DNA of 49,599 nucleotides. It comes from Nostoc sp. TH1S01 (GTDB taxonomy: Bacteria > Cyanobacteriota > Cyanobacteriia > Cyanobacteriales > Nostocaceae). The notes below the pieces were generated by a model. The model saw nothing but the letters and a program-made list of their open reading frames with translations. It was not told where the DNA came from and did not search any database. Made by a program: the position numbers and the translations under genes. The DNA is taken from the NCBI GenBank assembly GCA_018993265.1, contig JAGKSW010000094.1, positions 1 to 49,599 of the forward strand, read 5' to 3'. How positions within the stretch are numbered: position 1 is the stretch's first letter; each line of letters opens with the position of its first letter. Of the stretch, positions 7,382 through 14,590 are shown one piece after another.

Positions 7382-8350
7382 TTAAGCTGGTTGCAAGATG
7401 GCTAAATGAAAATTATGTCGATTTTCAACTATCAAGTATTTTTCTTGTAAGGGTTGCCACTGCTGCCATAATTGGTAACGGTTTTCTGCTAATAAGTTAG
7501 CCAGGGTAGGCAGATGAGCGTGAAATTCTGATTTAAAAATATCTGTCAACCACTCCCCCATCACTACGCTGTCTTGAATGCTCCCTAAAATATCTTGTAT
7601 GCTTTTTACTTCTGCAATGTAACCTGTGTAAGAGTCTGCATATAAGTCAGAAAATAATTCCATTTGATAACGCAAACGTTTTGCTTGTTTGCGTAAATCA
7701 TGAATCGTATCACCTTTACTAGTTAAATTTTGTTCGATTTTTTCGGCTTTCCAATCAGTGCGAATCTTCACTTCCGATTCGGTAACTTGAGTTCCCACTA
7801 ACCACCCTGGATGTAGAAAGAAAATACTGACTTCAGGTAAAAGTAAATCTGGTAGTACTTGCTGAATTGGGAGAGAAGCTAAAGATTGATAGTGAGGTTT
7901 TTCTAACCATTCTTCTAATGTTTGCTTAAAAGATTTATATGGCTCATCTTTGAGCATATTCAACACGTCAGCTAAGGCAACTTCTCGCTGTTTTGCTAAA
8001 GCCTGAAAAACTTTATGTAAAGATTTCTGTTCTTTATGGGGTAATTTCGGCTGATAAAGCTTTTCTAAACTTTCTTGGAGTACATCTAAGTCTCGTAAGC
8101 TACCAAGCCGACGAGCAATTTTTCCAATATTTTTATCGCTTGCTGGCTTTGGTAAATTCAGTACTAAATCAAATCTACTAACTGCGGTACGGAGACGGCG
8201 CATTCCAACACGCATTTGATGTAGTGCTTCGGGATCTTCATCTTTTTTAACACTTTTTTCGTACTTTAAAGTTTTATTAAAATGCTTTTGAATCGCTTGA
8301 TAAGCGTATTCTCCTAAAGTTTTTACTGTGGTTTTGGTGGCTAATTTCAT
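7382..8350 (-). CDS. CHAD domain protein, probable polyphosphate-binding
   Basis: A 322-aa all-alpha CHAD protein. The diagnostic motif HQMRVGMRRLRTAVSRFD lies near residues 44-61, followed by a basic helix with LGSLRDLDVL. A second repeat begins around 215 with IHDLRKQAKRLRYQMELF and SIQDILGSIQDSVV. CHAD domains are conserved-histidine helical bundles with a basic surface that binds inorganic polyphosphate; they often occur with CYTH triphosphatases or granule proteins. No CYTH gene is adjacent. It is convergent with the exported protein gene at 6704. Upstream is about 240 bases of very AT-rich DNA shared with the divergent DUF3616 gene. Confidence 0.88.
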   Translation of the reverse strand: MKLATKTTVKTLGEYAYQAIQKHFNKTLKYEKSVKKDEDPEALHQMRVGMRRLRTAVSRFDLVLNLPKPASDKNIGKIARRLGSLRDLDVLQESLEKLYQPKLPHKEQKSLHKVFQALAKQREVALADVLNMLKDEPYKSFKQTLEEWLEKPHYQSLASLPIQQVLPDLLLPEVSIFFLHPGWLVGTQVTESEVKIRTDWKAEKIEQNLTSKGDTIHDLRKQAKRLRYQMELFSDLYADSYTGYIAEVKSIQDILGSIQDSVVMGEWLTDIFKSEFHAHLPTLANLLAENRYQLWQQWQPLQEKYLIVENRHNFHLAILQPA

Positions 8351-8598
8351 AATTAATCACAACTAGTTACTTATTGGGTTTATTCCATACTAGCATTAGG
8401 AAAAAAATCAATCTATCTCAAGATAGTTTTTAAAATTGATAACTATAATGATGAGTATTAATATTATCATATTTCAATATTCAACATAAAGAAAAAATAA
8501 ATTAATTTTATGTAGTAATTTATCAAGTTTTGAATAAAATGGTTATCATGGATTTTAATAATTACTAAAAAACAAAAATTTAATTTTTGATAAAAACA

Positions 8599-9666
8599 AT
8601 GCAAAATTCGCAGACCATCCAGCAAGTTATTCTCTCATTTACTGAAAATTTTCGAGAACATAGAACAGATGTTTCGGGAGTAATGCTAACACCTGACAAA
8701 CATTTATGGTTGGGTTCAGATGAAACTGCTACATTGGAAAGACTAACTTGGATGGAGGCAAATAAATTTGCACAACACAAACAATATAGAGTTGCATATT
8801 TTTTAAATTTACCTGCATCAGAAGACGAAGAAATCGATATTGAAGGGCTGGCATATACAGATTATTATTTATGGTTAGTTGGTTCTCATAGCTACAAACG
8901 CAAAAAACCAAAACCTGACAAGTCTGATCAAAAAAATGTTTCTAGGCTGGCAAAAATTGAAATAGAATCTAATCGCTATATTTTAGGTAGGATTCCTTTG
9001 ATAGATGGAAATTTATTTACGTCTTGTCAACATCCTCAAGATGCTACTTTGCAGTTAACCTCTGCCAAATTAGAGATAACACAGCAAGGTAATTTACTTA
9101 TGTTAGCTTTAGCAAATGACCCTCATTTGGGCGCATTTATTCAAGCTGCAATTCCTGGCAAAGATAATGGTTTTGATATTGAAGGGTTAGCCATTTATCA
9201 AAATAAGATTTTTTTGGGTTTGCGTGGCCCTGTATTGCGAGGCTGGGCAATAGTTTTGGAAATTGAACTACAAAACCATAGTCCTGGATTAATGAAACTC
9301 ATTCCGATTAGTGAAGACAACAAAGAATACAAAAAACATTTCCTCTGGCTAAATGGGTTAGGAATTCGTGATTTGTGTGTGGATGGGGAAGATTTATTAA
9401 TTTTAGCTGGGCCAACAATGGACTTAGATGGCCCAGTGCAAGTTTATCGTTGGCAAAATGGCGTTAACGCGACAGAAAATCTGCTTAACTATCCGCAGCT
9501 TGTACAAGAAATTCCTTATGGAAATCGCAATGATCATGCTGAGGGGATGACTTTATTTCAAGATATATCGGGAGTACCTTCGCTATTAGTAGTTTATGAT
9601 TCTCCGGCTGAGACAAGGTTAATTGACGATCGCAGCGTGACAGCAGATGTATTTCAATTAAATTAA
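8599..9666 (+). CDS. DUF3616 domain protein, predicted beta-propeller
   Basis: A protein of about 355 aa matching the DUF3616 family. Marks are the N-terminal FREHRTDVSGVMLTPDKHLW block, the repeated DIEGLA motif (EIDIEGLAYTDYYLWLVGSH and FDIEGLAIYQNKIFLGLRGP), and the C-terminal DHAEGMTLF. The repeated D-x-E-G-L/M pattern with following short strands suggests a beta-propeller of esterase-like/SMP-30-like type, possibly metal-binding. Function is unknown. A TTG at 8587 is also in frame; ATG at 8599 is taken as start. It is convergent with the ferredoxin gene, the stops overlapping by 4 bases (9663-9666). Confidence 0.83.
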   Translation: MQNSQTIQQVILSFTENFREHRTDVSGVMLTPDKHLWLGSDETATLERLTWMEANKFAQHKQYRVAYFLNLPASEDEEIDIEGLAYTDYYLWLVGSHSYKRKKPKPDKSDQKNVSRLAKIEIESNRYILGRIPLIDGNLFTSCQHPQDATLQLTSAKLEITQQGNLLMLALANDPHLGAFIQAAIPGKDNGFDIEGLAIYQNKIFLGLRGPVLRGWAIVLEIELQNHSPGLMKLIPISEDNKEYKKHFLWLNGLGIRDLCVDGEDLLILAGPTMDLDGPVQVYRWQNGVNATENLLNYPQLVQEIPYGNRNDHAEGMTLFQDISGVPSLLVVYDSPAETRLIDDRSVTADVFQLN

Positions 9667-10100
9667 AGGTTAGTGGAAATTGCTTGCACAGGACAAGTCG
9701 GAATACACTGTTCACAAACAATACAGCGCGATCGCGTGAATGTTAGCTTGAATGTTTCTGGGTTCAGGCTAAGTGCTTCTGTGGGACATACTCCAGTGCA
9801 TAAGCCACAGTCAACACAGACATCTTCATCAATAGCAATTTCTCCCAAACTCGAAGATACACCAATATGACGCGATCGCATCCACTCAATTGCTGCATCT
9901 AACTGATCGATGTCTCCTGATAGTTCAACCACCAGTTTGCCGATTTGATTGGGAGCAACTTGGGCGCGGATAATATTCGCAGCTACATTAAAATCTTTTG
10001 CCAGTACGTAAGTTACAGGCATTTGAATGGCACGCTTGGGAAATGTCAGGGTAACTCGTTTCTTCACAGGTTTAACAGAGATTAGTCTAGGTTTAAGCAA
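9663..10100 (-). CDS. NIL-domain ferredoxin with two 4Fe-4S clusters
   Basis: A small soluble electron-transfer or sensor protein. Residues about 12-85 form a NIL (ferredoxin-like alpha/beta) domain (KRVTLTFPKRAIQMPVTY ... AAIEWMRS), as found at the C-terminus of MetN-type transporters where it binds ligand. Two cluster motifs follow: C95-C98-C101-C105 (CVDCGLCTGVCP) and C126-C129-C132-C136 (CIVCEQCIPTCP). NIL-Fd proteins are widespread in cyanobacteria and are often linked to sulfur amino acid metabolism, but the exact role is unproven. The longest frame starts at TTG 10100; homologues usually begin at the K-K-R-V-T segment, which would be GTG at 10067. I keep the longer span and note the doubt. 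Confidence 0.85.
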   Translation of the reverse strand: MLKPRLISVKPVKKRVTLTFPKRAIQMPVTYVLAKDFNVAANIIRAQVAPNQIGKLVVELSGDIDQLDAAIEWMRSRHIGVSSSLGEIAIDEDVCVDCGLCTGVCPTEALSLNPETFKLTFTRSRCIVCEQCIPTCPVQAISTNL

Positions 10101-10159
10101 GTAGAGGCGGACAGATAAAGAGAAAACGATAAACTAAATAGTGGCAATAGTTAATAAGT

Positions 10160-10762
10160 ATGAATAAATTTGCTATGACTACAGAAGCACCCGTTAATTC
10201 TCCTGTCAAGCCGGAATCTAAATTTGGGGCGCGTTTGAGAAACTTCTTAATTGTAATAGTAGCGATCGCCCTCAGCGTTGCCCTCTTCTTAGGGTTAAAA
10301 ACTGAAAGTAATTCTATCTCTGTCGCTGAGTTGGGTAAAAATTCTACCCCTCTAGATGTTGCTTTGACTAACGGTAAACCATCGATAGTTGAGTTTTACG
10401 CTGACTGGTGTACTGTTTGTCAAAAAATGGCACCAGACATGGCGCAACTAGAACAGCAGTATGCCGACAAAGCAAATTTTGTCATGCTGAACGTGGATAA
10501 CAGCAAATGGTTGCCAGAAATGTTGAAATATCGCGTAGATGGCATTCCCCATTTTGTATTTTTAACTAAAGATGGAGAAAGCACTGCTCAGGCGATCGGT
10601 GATATACCTCGTAATATCATGGCCAATAATGTTGAAGCGTTAGTTGCTGGTACGCCCTTACCTTATGCCCAAGCTAGTGGTAAAACTTCTAAAGTTTCTA
10701 CCTCAGTTGCACCAAAACAGCAAGATGATCCCCGCAGTCACGGTAGCCAAGTAGTGAATTAG
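10160..10762 (+). CDS. Membrane-anchored thioredoxin (TxlA/HCF164-like)
   Basis: A 200-aa thioredoxin-fold protein. A single transmembrane helix at about residues 29-46 anchors it, with the thioredoxin domain (60-165) on the lumenal or periplasmic side. The active site is W83-C84-T85-V86-C87, and the cis-proline lies in VDGIPHFVFL. HCF164/TxlA proteins receive electrons from CcdA and reduce apocytochromes, supporting cytochrome b6f assembly in the thylakoid. The C-terminal 35 residues are low-complexity and polar. The start could also be ATG 10175 (MTTEAP); the first ATG gives the longer N-terminus. No ccdA gene is nearby. Confidence 0.86.
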   Translation: MNKFAMTTEAPVNSPVKPESKFGARLRNFLIVIVAIALSVALFLGLKTESNSISVAELGKNSTPLDVALTNGKPSIVEFYADWCTVCQKMAPDMAQLEQQYADKANFVMLNVDNSKWLPEMLKYRVDGIPHFVFLTKDGESTAQAIGDIPRNIMANNVEALVAGTPLPYAQASGKTSKVSTSVAPKQQDDPRSHGSQVVN

Positions 10763-11205
10763 TAGTTTAAAAAAGACTGTAAGACTTTTAGCAAATTCAC
10801 TTTACACAATCATTCTGCTATTTTAAGCACTGGCTCAACAAAACTTTTTCTGTGTTGCTTCACCAGATTCTCTCACACAACAAATAAACCTTAGTTGAGA
10901 TGCTTTAATTTTAACTATGGGGTGCTTGTAATTGCAAGCATCCCTATAATTTTTGCGCTGCTATTGCCACCATATTTGACATATTTGCATGTTTTAATCT
11001 AATCTAATTTTTATATGCTGGAAAAACTATTTTTTCCTTGTTGCATATATCTAGTATTCCATACAGTAATAGTAATATAATTTTTTGTTAATCAACTACA
11101 GTATCTTCATAATTGATGACATATACATAGCATAATTAGCTATTTGCTTTACTTCTATGCTGGATTGTAAAAGCTTCAACTTTGTCAAAAATTAATCTTA
11201 ATAGT
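10763..11205. other. AT-rich intergenic region with a candidate terminator
   Basis: About 440 bases between txlA-like and the glycosyltransferase gene. Apart from the hairpin at 10919-10944 (listed separately) I see no ORF with a ribosome site and no repeats. Confidence 0.5.
10919..10950 (+). terminator. Candidate terminator hairpin
   Basis: GGGGTGCTTG, a six-base loop, then CAAGCATCCC forms a ten-pair stem (one G-T pair). It is followed by TATAATTTTT, a broken T tract. It lies about 155 bases downstream of the thioredoxin stop codon, so termination of that transcript is plausible, though the long distance leaves room for a small RNA ending here. Confidence 0.5.
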
Positions 11206-12312
11206 ATGCGATTAGGAATCAAATTTTCTCCTCCAAACAAAATAAAAAGTGGTAGTGCTTATACATTCGCTACTAACTTAATTCCTATTTTGTATCAAAA
11301 AAATCCCGACCTCAGAATATTTACAGCAAGCCCTCAGATATTTTCGGAAATAGCAGGGTCATTAGTTCACTATACTGCAAATCCATTTTGGCAAGCATCA
11401 CCTACAAAAAAAATAGCTTCTTGGCTACACCAACAAGTAACTTTAGAAAATCAACTTATCCAAGAAAAAGTAGATGTTTTATATTGCCCTTTTAATTATG
11501 AATCTTTATTTTTGACATATAAAATACCTCAAGTAATTACTGTCCATGATTTAATTCCATTAATCTGGCAACAGGATTTTAAAGCTACTTCAACTTTGTG
11601 GAAATATCTATATATACCAGCAATTAAAAATGCCAAAGCGATTATTACAGAATCAGAAAATACCAAAAAAGATATTTTGCGATTTTGTAATATTTCTCCT
11701 GAAAAAATATTTGTAATCCCCATTGGGTATACATTTAAAGAAGTTTCAGCAGCAGAAGTGAGCTACAAAAAAGATCCCTATATACTATACGTTTGTAGTA
11801 CTCATTATCCTTATAAAAACTTGTTCAAGTTATTTGAAGCTTATCATGCAATTCATAATAATTTCCCTCATAAATTAGTAATTGTTGGCAAATCGATAGC
11901 GCGATTTACTCCACAAATTAAAACTAAAATTTCAGAATTAGGTTTGTCAGAAAAAATAGTATTACGAGAAAATCTTTCTGATACAGACTTAGCAATAATT
12001 TATCAAAATGCTGACTTGTTTGTTTACCCTTCACTTTATGAAGGCTTTGGTATACCACCTCTAGAAGCAATGTCTTATGGCATTCCGGTTGTAGCTTCAA
12101 ATGTTGCATCCATACCAGAGGTGTGTGGAGACGCTGCTTTATATATTGAGCCGCATTCTGTAGACAGTATAGCGGATGGTATGATTAGGGGATTGAGTGA
12201 CTCTGATTTAAGACAAAAGCTAAAAATAGCAGGGAGAGAGAGAGTCAAATTATTTAATTGGGAAACCACTGCTGAGAGGATATTAGAAGTTTGCCAAATA
12301 GTTAGTAATTAA
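11206..12312 (+). CDS. Glycosyltransferase family 4 protein
   Basis: A GT-B fold glycosyltransferase of about 368 aa. The N-terminal acceptor domain carries ITVHDLIP, typical of GT4 enzymes, and the C-terminal domain has the retaining E-x7-E signature (SLYEGFGIPPLEAMSYGIPV), which binds the nucleotide-sugar. There is no membrane segment; such enzymes act at the cytoplasmic membrane face to build exopolysaccharide or glycolipids. A TTG at 11182 is in frame, but the family normally begins close to the first beta strand, so ATG 11206 (MRLGIKFSPP) is preferred. Base composition is notably AT-rich. It stands alone without other polysaccharide genes, so the acceptor cannot be inferred. Confidence 0.87.
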   Translation: MRLGIKFSPPNKIKSGSAYTFATNLIPILYQKNPDLRIFTASPQIFSEIAGSLVHYTANPFWQASPTKKIASWLHQQVTLENQLIQEKVDVLYCPFNYESLFLTYKIPQVITVHDLIPLIWQQDFKATSTLWKYLYIPAIKNAKAIITESENTKKDILRFCNISPEKIFVIPIGYTFKEVSAAEVSYKKDPYILYVCSTHYPYKNLFKLFEAYHAIHNNFPHKLVIVGKSIARFTPQIKTKISELGLSEKIVLRENLSDTDLAIIYQNADLFVYPSLYEGFGIPPLEAMSYGIPVVASNVASIPEVCGDAALYIEPHSVDSIADGMIRGLSDSDLRQKLKIAGRERVKLFNWETTAERILEVCQIVSN

Positions 12313-12339
12313 CTTAAAAATCTTGTACATAAACACATA

Positions 12340-12377
12340 TGCACCAGTAGATTACCATCAGGTAATCTACTAGTGCA
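12340..12377. terminator. Long hairpin between convergent genes, probable bidirectional terminator
   Basis: TGCACCAGTAGATTACC, loop ATCA, GGTAATCTACTAGTGCA gives a 17-pair stem with a single mismatch. It lies between the glycosyltransferase stop (12312) and the stop of the minus-strand moaD-like gene (12449). No long T tract follows on either strand, so it may act with partial efficiency or protect 3' ends. Confidence 0.55.
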
Positions 12378-12448
12378 AATTAACAGTTTTCTACAAACAG
12401 GGAGTATTTATTACAGAAATTGTATTGACCAACCTAGATTTTATTGGC

Positions 12449-12724
12449 TCAACCTCCTGCAACAGCGGGTACAATACTCACTTCATCGCCATCTTTCAAC
12501 GGTGTGGCTGTTCCATCTAAAAAACGGATATCTTCACTATTCACATACAAATTTAAAAAGCGCCGTGGTTGTCCTTGTTCATCGCACAGGCGAGATTTGA
12601 TACCAGGACAATTTTTTTCTAAAGAATCGAACAACTCAGAAATATTGCTACCGTTGCATTCGATGGTAGCTTGATTATCTGTGAATTTTTGGAGAGCAGT
12701 CGGAATTAAAACAGTAACAGCCAT
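12449..12724 (-). CDS. MoaD/ThiS family sulfur carrier protein
   Basis: A 91-aa ubiquitin-fold protein: [15 protein letters not shown] at the N-terminus, a central helix ([15 protein letters not shown]), RFLNLYVN, then [13 protein letters not shown] with the terminal Gly-Gly that is adenylated and thiocarboxylated in MoaD/ThiS/CysO proteins. The frame extends 27 codons further upstream, but that part is only a heptad tandem repeat read through, so I start at ATG 12724. It lies 59 bases downstream of threonine synthase on the same strand, suggesting an operon. The N-terminus has the general form of a stand-alone carrier for cysteine, thiamine or molybdopterin synthesis; which pathway is not shown by context. 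Confidence 0.85.
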   Translation of the reverse strand: MAVTVLIPTALQKFTDNQATIECNGSNISELFDSLEKNCPGIKSRLCDEQGQPRRFLNLYVNSEDIRFLDGTATPLKDGDEVSIVPAVAGG

Positions 12725-12730
12725 ATTTAA

Positions 12731-12767
12731 AGTGTGAAGTGTGAAGTGTGAAGTATGAAGTGTAAAA
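12731..12767. repeat. Short tandem repeat, heptad AGTGTGA type
   Basis: Units of AGTGTGA and AGTATGA repeat four to five times in tandem in the spacer between thrC and the moaD-like gene. Similar heptads occur at 27931-27959 and 28207-28277. Heptad arrays of this kind (STRR) are known from heterocystous cyanobacteria. The array separates, but does not break, the apparent operon. Confidence 0.7.
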
Positions 12768-12783
12768 TTTAGGTTTTTTCGCT

Positions 12784-14088
12784 TTAAACCAGAACTTGCT
12801 GCCATTCTAGGCGGTCTAGGGTGCGAGAACGTTCTAGCGCACGTTCAAAACTATCGAGTTTGGCATCAATTGTCAATGGTTCGCCAATGTAACCTTGAAC
12901 TGCTTCTTGGGTTTTCAAACCATTGCCAGTGATATAAACCACGGTAGTTTCATCTGGATCAATTTTGCCAGCTTCTACCAATTTTTTCAGCACCGCGACA
13001 GTTGTACCGCCAGCAGTTTCTGTGAAGATACCTTCGGTTTCTGCTAGCAACTTGATGCCTTCAATAATTTCTGCATCGGTGACTGATTCAATATTACCGC
13101 CTGTTTTCTTCGCAATTTCGACAGCATATACACCATCTGCTGGATTACCAATTGCGATCGATTTAGCAATTGTATTAGGTTTCACAGGCTTGATAAAGTC
13201 GCGGTCTTCTTTAAATGCTTGGGCGATGGGAGAACAACCATCAGCTTGTGCGCCGCTGAAACGAACATTTTTATCTTCTACTAAACCAACTTCGACAAAT
13301 TCTTTGAAGCCTTTATAGATTTTGGTAAACAGTGAACCAGAAGCCAAAGGTGCAACTATATGATCTGGTAATTGCCAACCGAGTTGTTCAGCAACTTCAA
13401 AGCCAAGAGTTTTGGAACCTTCTGAGTAATAGGGGCGCAAATTGATGTTAACAAAACCCCAGCCATGTGTGTTCGCAACTTCCGAACAGAGGCGGTTTAC
13501 TTGATCGTAGTTGCCTTTGACAGCCATGAGAGTAGGGCTGTAAATCAAGCTACCTAAAACTTTACCAGCTTCTAAGTCAGAGGGGATGAATACGCAGCAG
13601 TCTAAACCTGCATGGGCGGCGATCGCAGCTGTAGAATTTGCTAAGTTACCAGTGCTAGCACAAGATACTGTAGTAAAACCTAACTCTCGTGCGCGAGACA
13701 AAGCAACTGAAACTACCCGATCCTTAAAGCTGAGGGTAGGCATGTTGACGGCATCATTTTTAATGTAAAGCTTATTCAGACCCAGGCGACGCGCCAAGCG
13801 TTGAGAACGCACCAAAGGAGTCATCCCAGTTCCCACATCAATTACATTGTCAGTTGCAACAGGTAGAAATTGACGATAGCGCCAAATTGAATTTGGCCCG
13901 GCTTGAATTTTTTCGCGGCTCACACTCAGGCGGAGATTGTTGTAGTTGTACTTCACTTCCAACGGCCCAAAGCAAAACTCACAAACATGGCTGGCTTGGA
14001 GTTCGTATTCCGCACCACATTCTTTACACTTCAACGCCTCTAAGGTGGCTGTGGTGGTTTGGGTATGTGTGGAGGTTGCCTGAGTCAT
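12784..14088 (-). CDS. thrC: Threonine synthase
   Basis: A 434-aa fold-type II PLP enzyme converting O-phosphohomoserine to threonine in the cytoplasm. The N-terminus has a four-cysteine ribbon (C21-x2-C24, C36-x2-C39) as in plant/cyanobacterial-type threonine synthases. PLP binds Lys-122 in TLSFKDR, with the [11 protein letters not shown] phosphate loop after it and a second glycine loop ([11 protein letters not shown]). [15 protein letters not shown] near the C-terminus completes the family pattern. The frame extends upstream to a TTG at 14157, but ATG 14088 (MTQATSTH) is the probable start. It precedes the moaD-like gene by 59 bases. Upstream lies the long regulatory region shared with the divergent DUF11 locus. 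Confidence 0.92.
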   Translation of the reverse strand: MTQATSTHTQTTTATLEALKCKECGAEYELQASHVCEFCFGPLEVKYNYNNLRLSVSREKIQAGPNSIWRYRQFLPVATDNVIDVGTGMTPLVRSQRLARRLGLNKLYIKNDAVNMPTLSFKDRVVSVALSRARELGFTTVSCASTGNLANSTAAIAAHAGLDCCVFIPSDLEAGKVLGSLIYSPTLMAVKGNYDQVNRLCSEVANTHGWGFVNINLRPYYSEGSKTLGFEVAEQLGWQLPDHIVAPLASGSLFTKIYKGFKEFVEVGLVEDKNVRFSGAQADGCSPIAQAFKEDRDFIKPVKPNTIAKSIAIGNPADGVYAVEIAKKTGGNIESVTDAEIIEGIKLLAETEGIFTETAGGTTVAVLKKLVEAGKIDPDETTVVYITGNGLKTQEAVQGYIGEPLTIDAKLDSFERALERSRTLDRLEWQQVLV

Positions 14089-14590
14089 AGCGATCGCTTT
14101 CCCTGTTTTGTCCGTCAACTGTCGCTTGATAGTACCACGAGTAAAAATACCAGTCAAACATACCCGATAAAAATAGTCGGATATTTCAACTCAACCTATA
14201 AATTCCTTGAACAAAGAAAAATCTATTTTGATTGTTGATTAACACTCAGTAATACGGTATTGCCATACTAATAAAGTATAAAAAGTTGAAATTTTCTTCA
14301 TTAAATATTAGTAAAAAATACTGAGCATATTTAAGTATGAATTTTTGGTATAGCAGTATTTAGACTGTTTTTTAATCGGATAAGCTTGATTTAATGTTGT
14401 TATTGTTACGCAATTTTGGTGTAACAAGTAATAGCCAAAGTGTCAGTAAATAAGACCGAATCTAAGTAAAATATGTAACTTATAGCAAATTGCTATTACA
14501 TCAATTTGGAATTGAATAATTCAATTCCAGCATTTATATGGAATCTCATCGAAATTAATCAGGCTGCATCGTATTAAGCGACTACACCCA
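14089..14590. promoter_or_regulatory. Divergent intergenic region with two inverted repeats
   Basis: About 500 bases between thrC (leftward) and the first DUF11 gene (rightward). It holds TTGTTAC-n11-GTAACAA (14403-14427) and a perfect 21-base palindrome GGAATTGAAT-A-ATTCAATTCC (14508-14528). The latter is 62 bases before the DUF11 start, a good operator position. I see no canonical NtcA site and no small ORF. Confidence 0.55.
14508..14528. promoter_or_regulatory. Perfect 21-base palindrome upstream of the DUF11 locus
   Basis: GGAATTGAAT A ATTCAATTCC is a ten-base perfect inverted repeat around one base. It ends 62 bases before the ATG of the 842-aa exported protein. The symmetry and position suit a dimeric regulator. 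It has no T tract, so it is not a terminator. Confidence 0.5.

Noticed and set aside
12725-12805. N-terminal extension of the MoaD-like frame
   Set aside because: It is the heptad repeat translated; the family start is MAVTVLIP at 12724.
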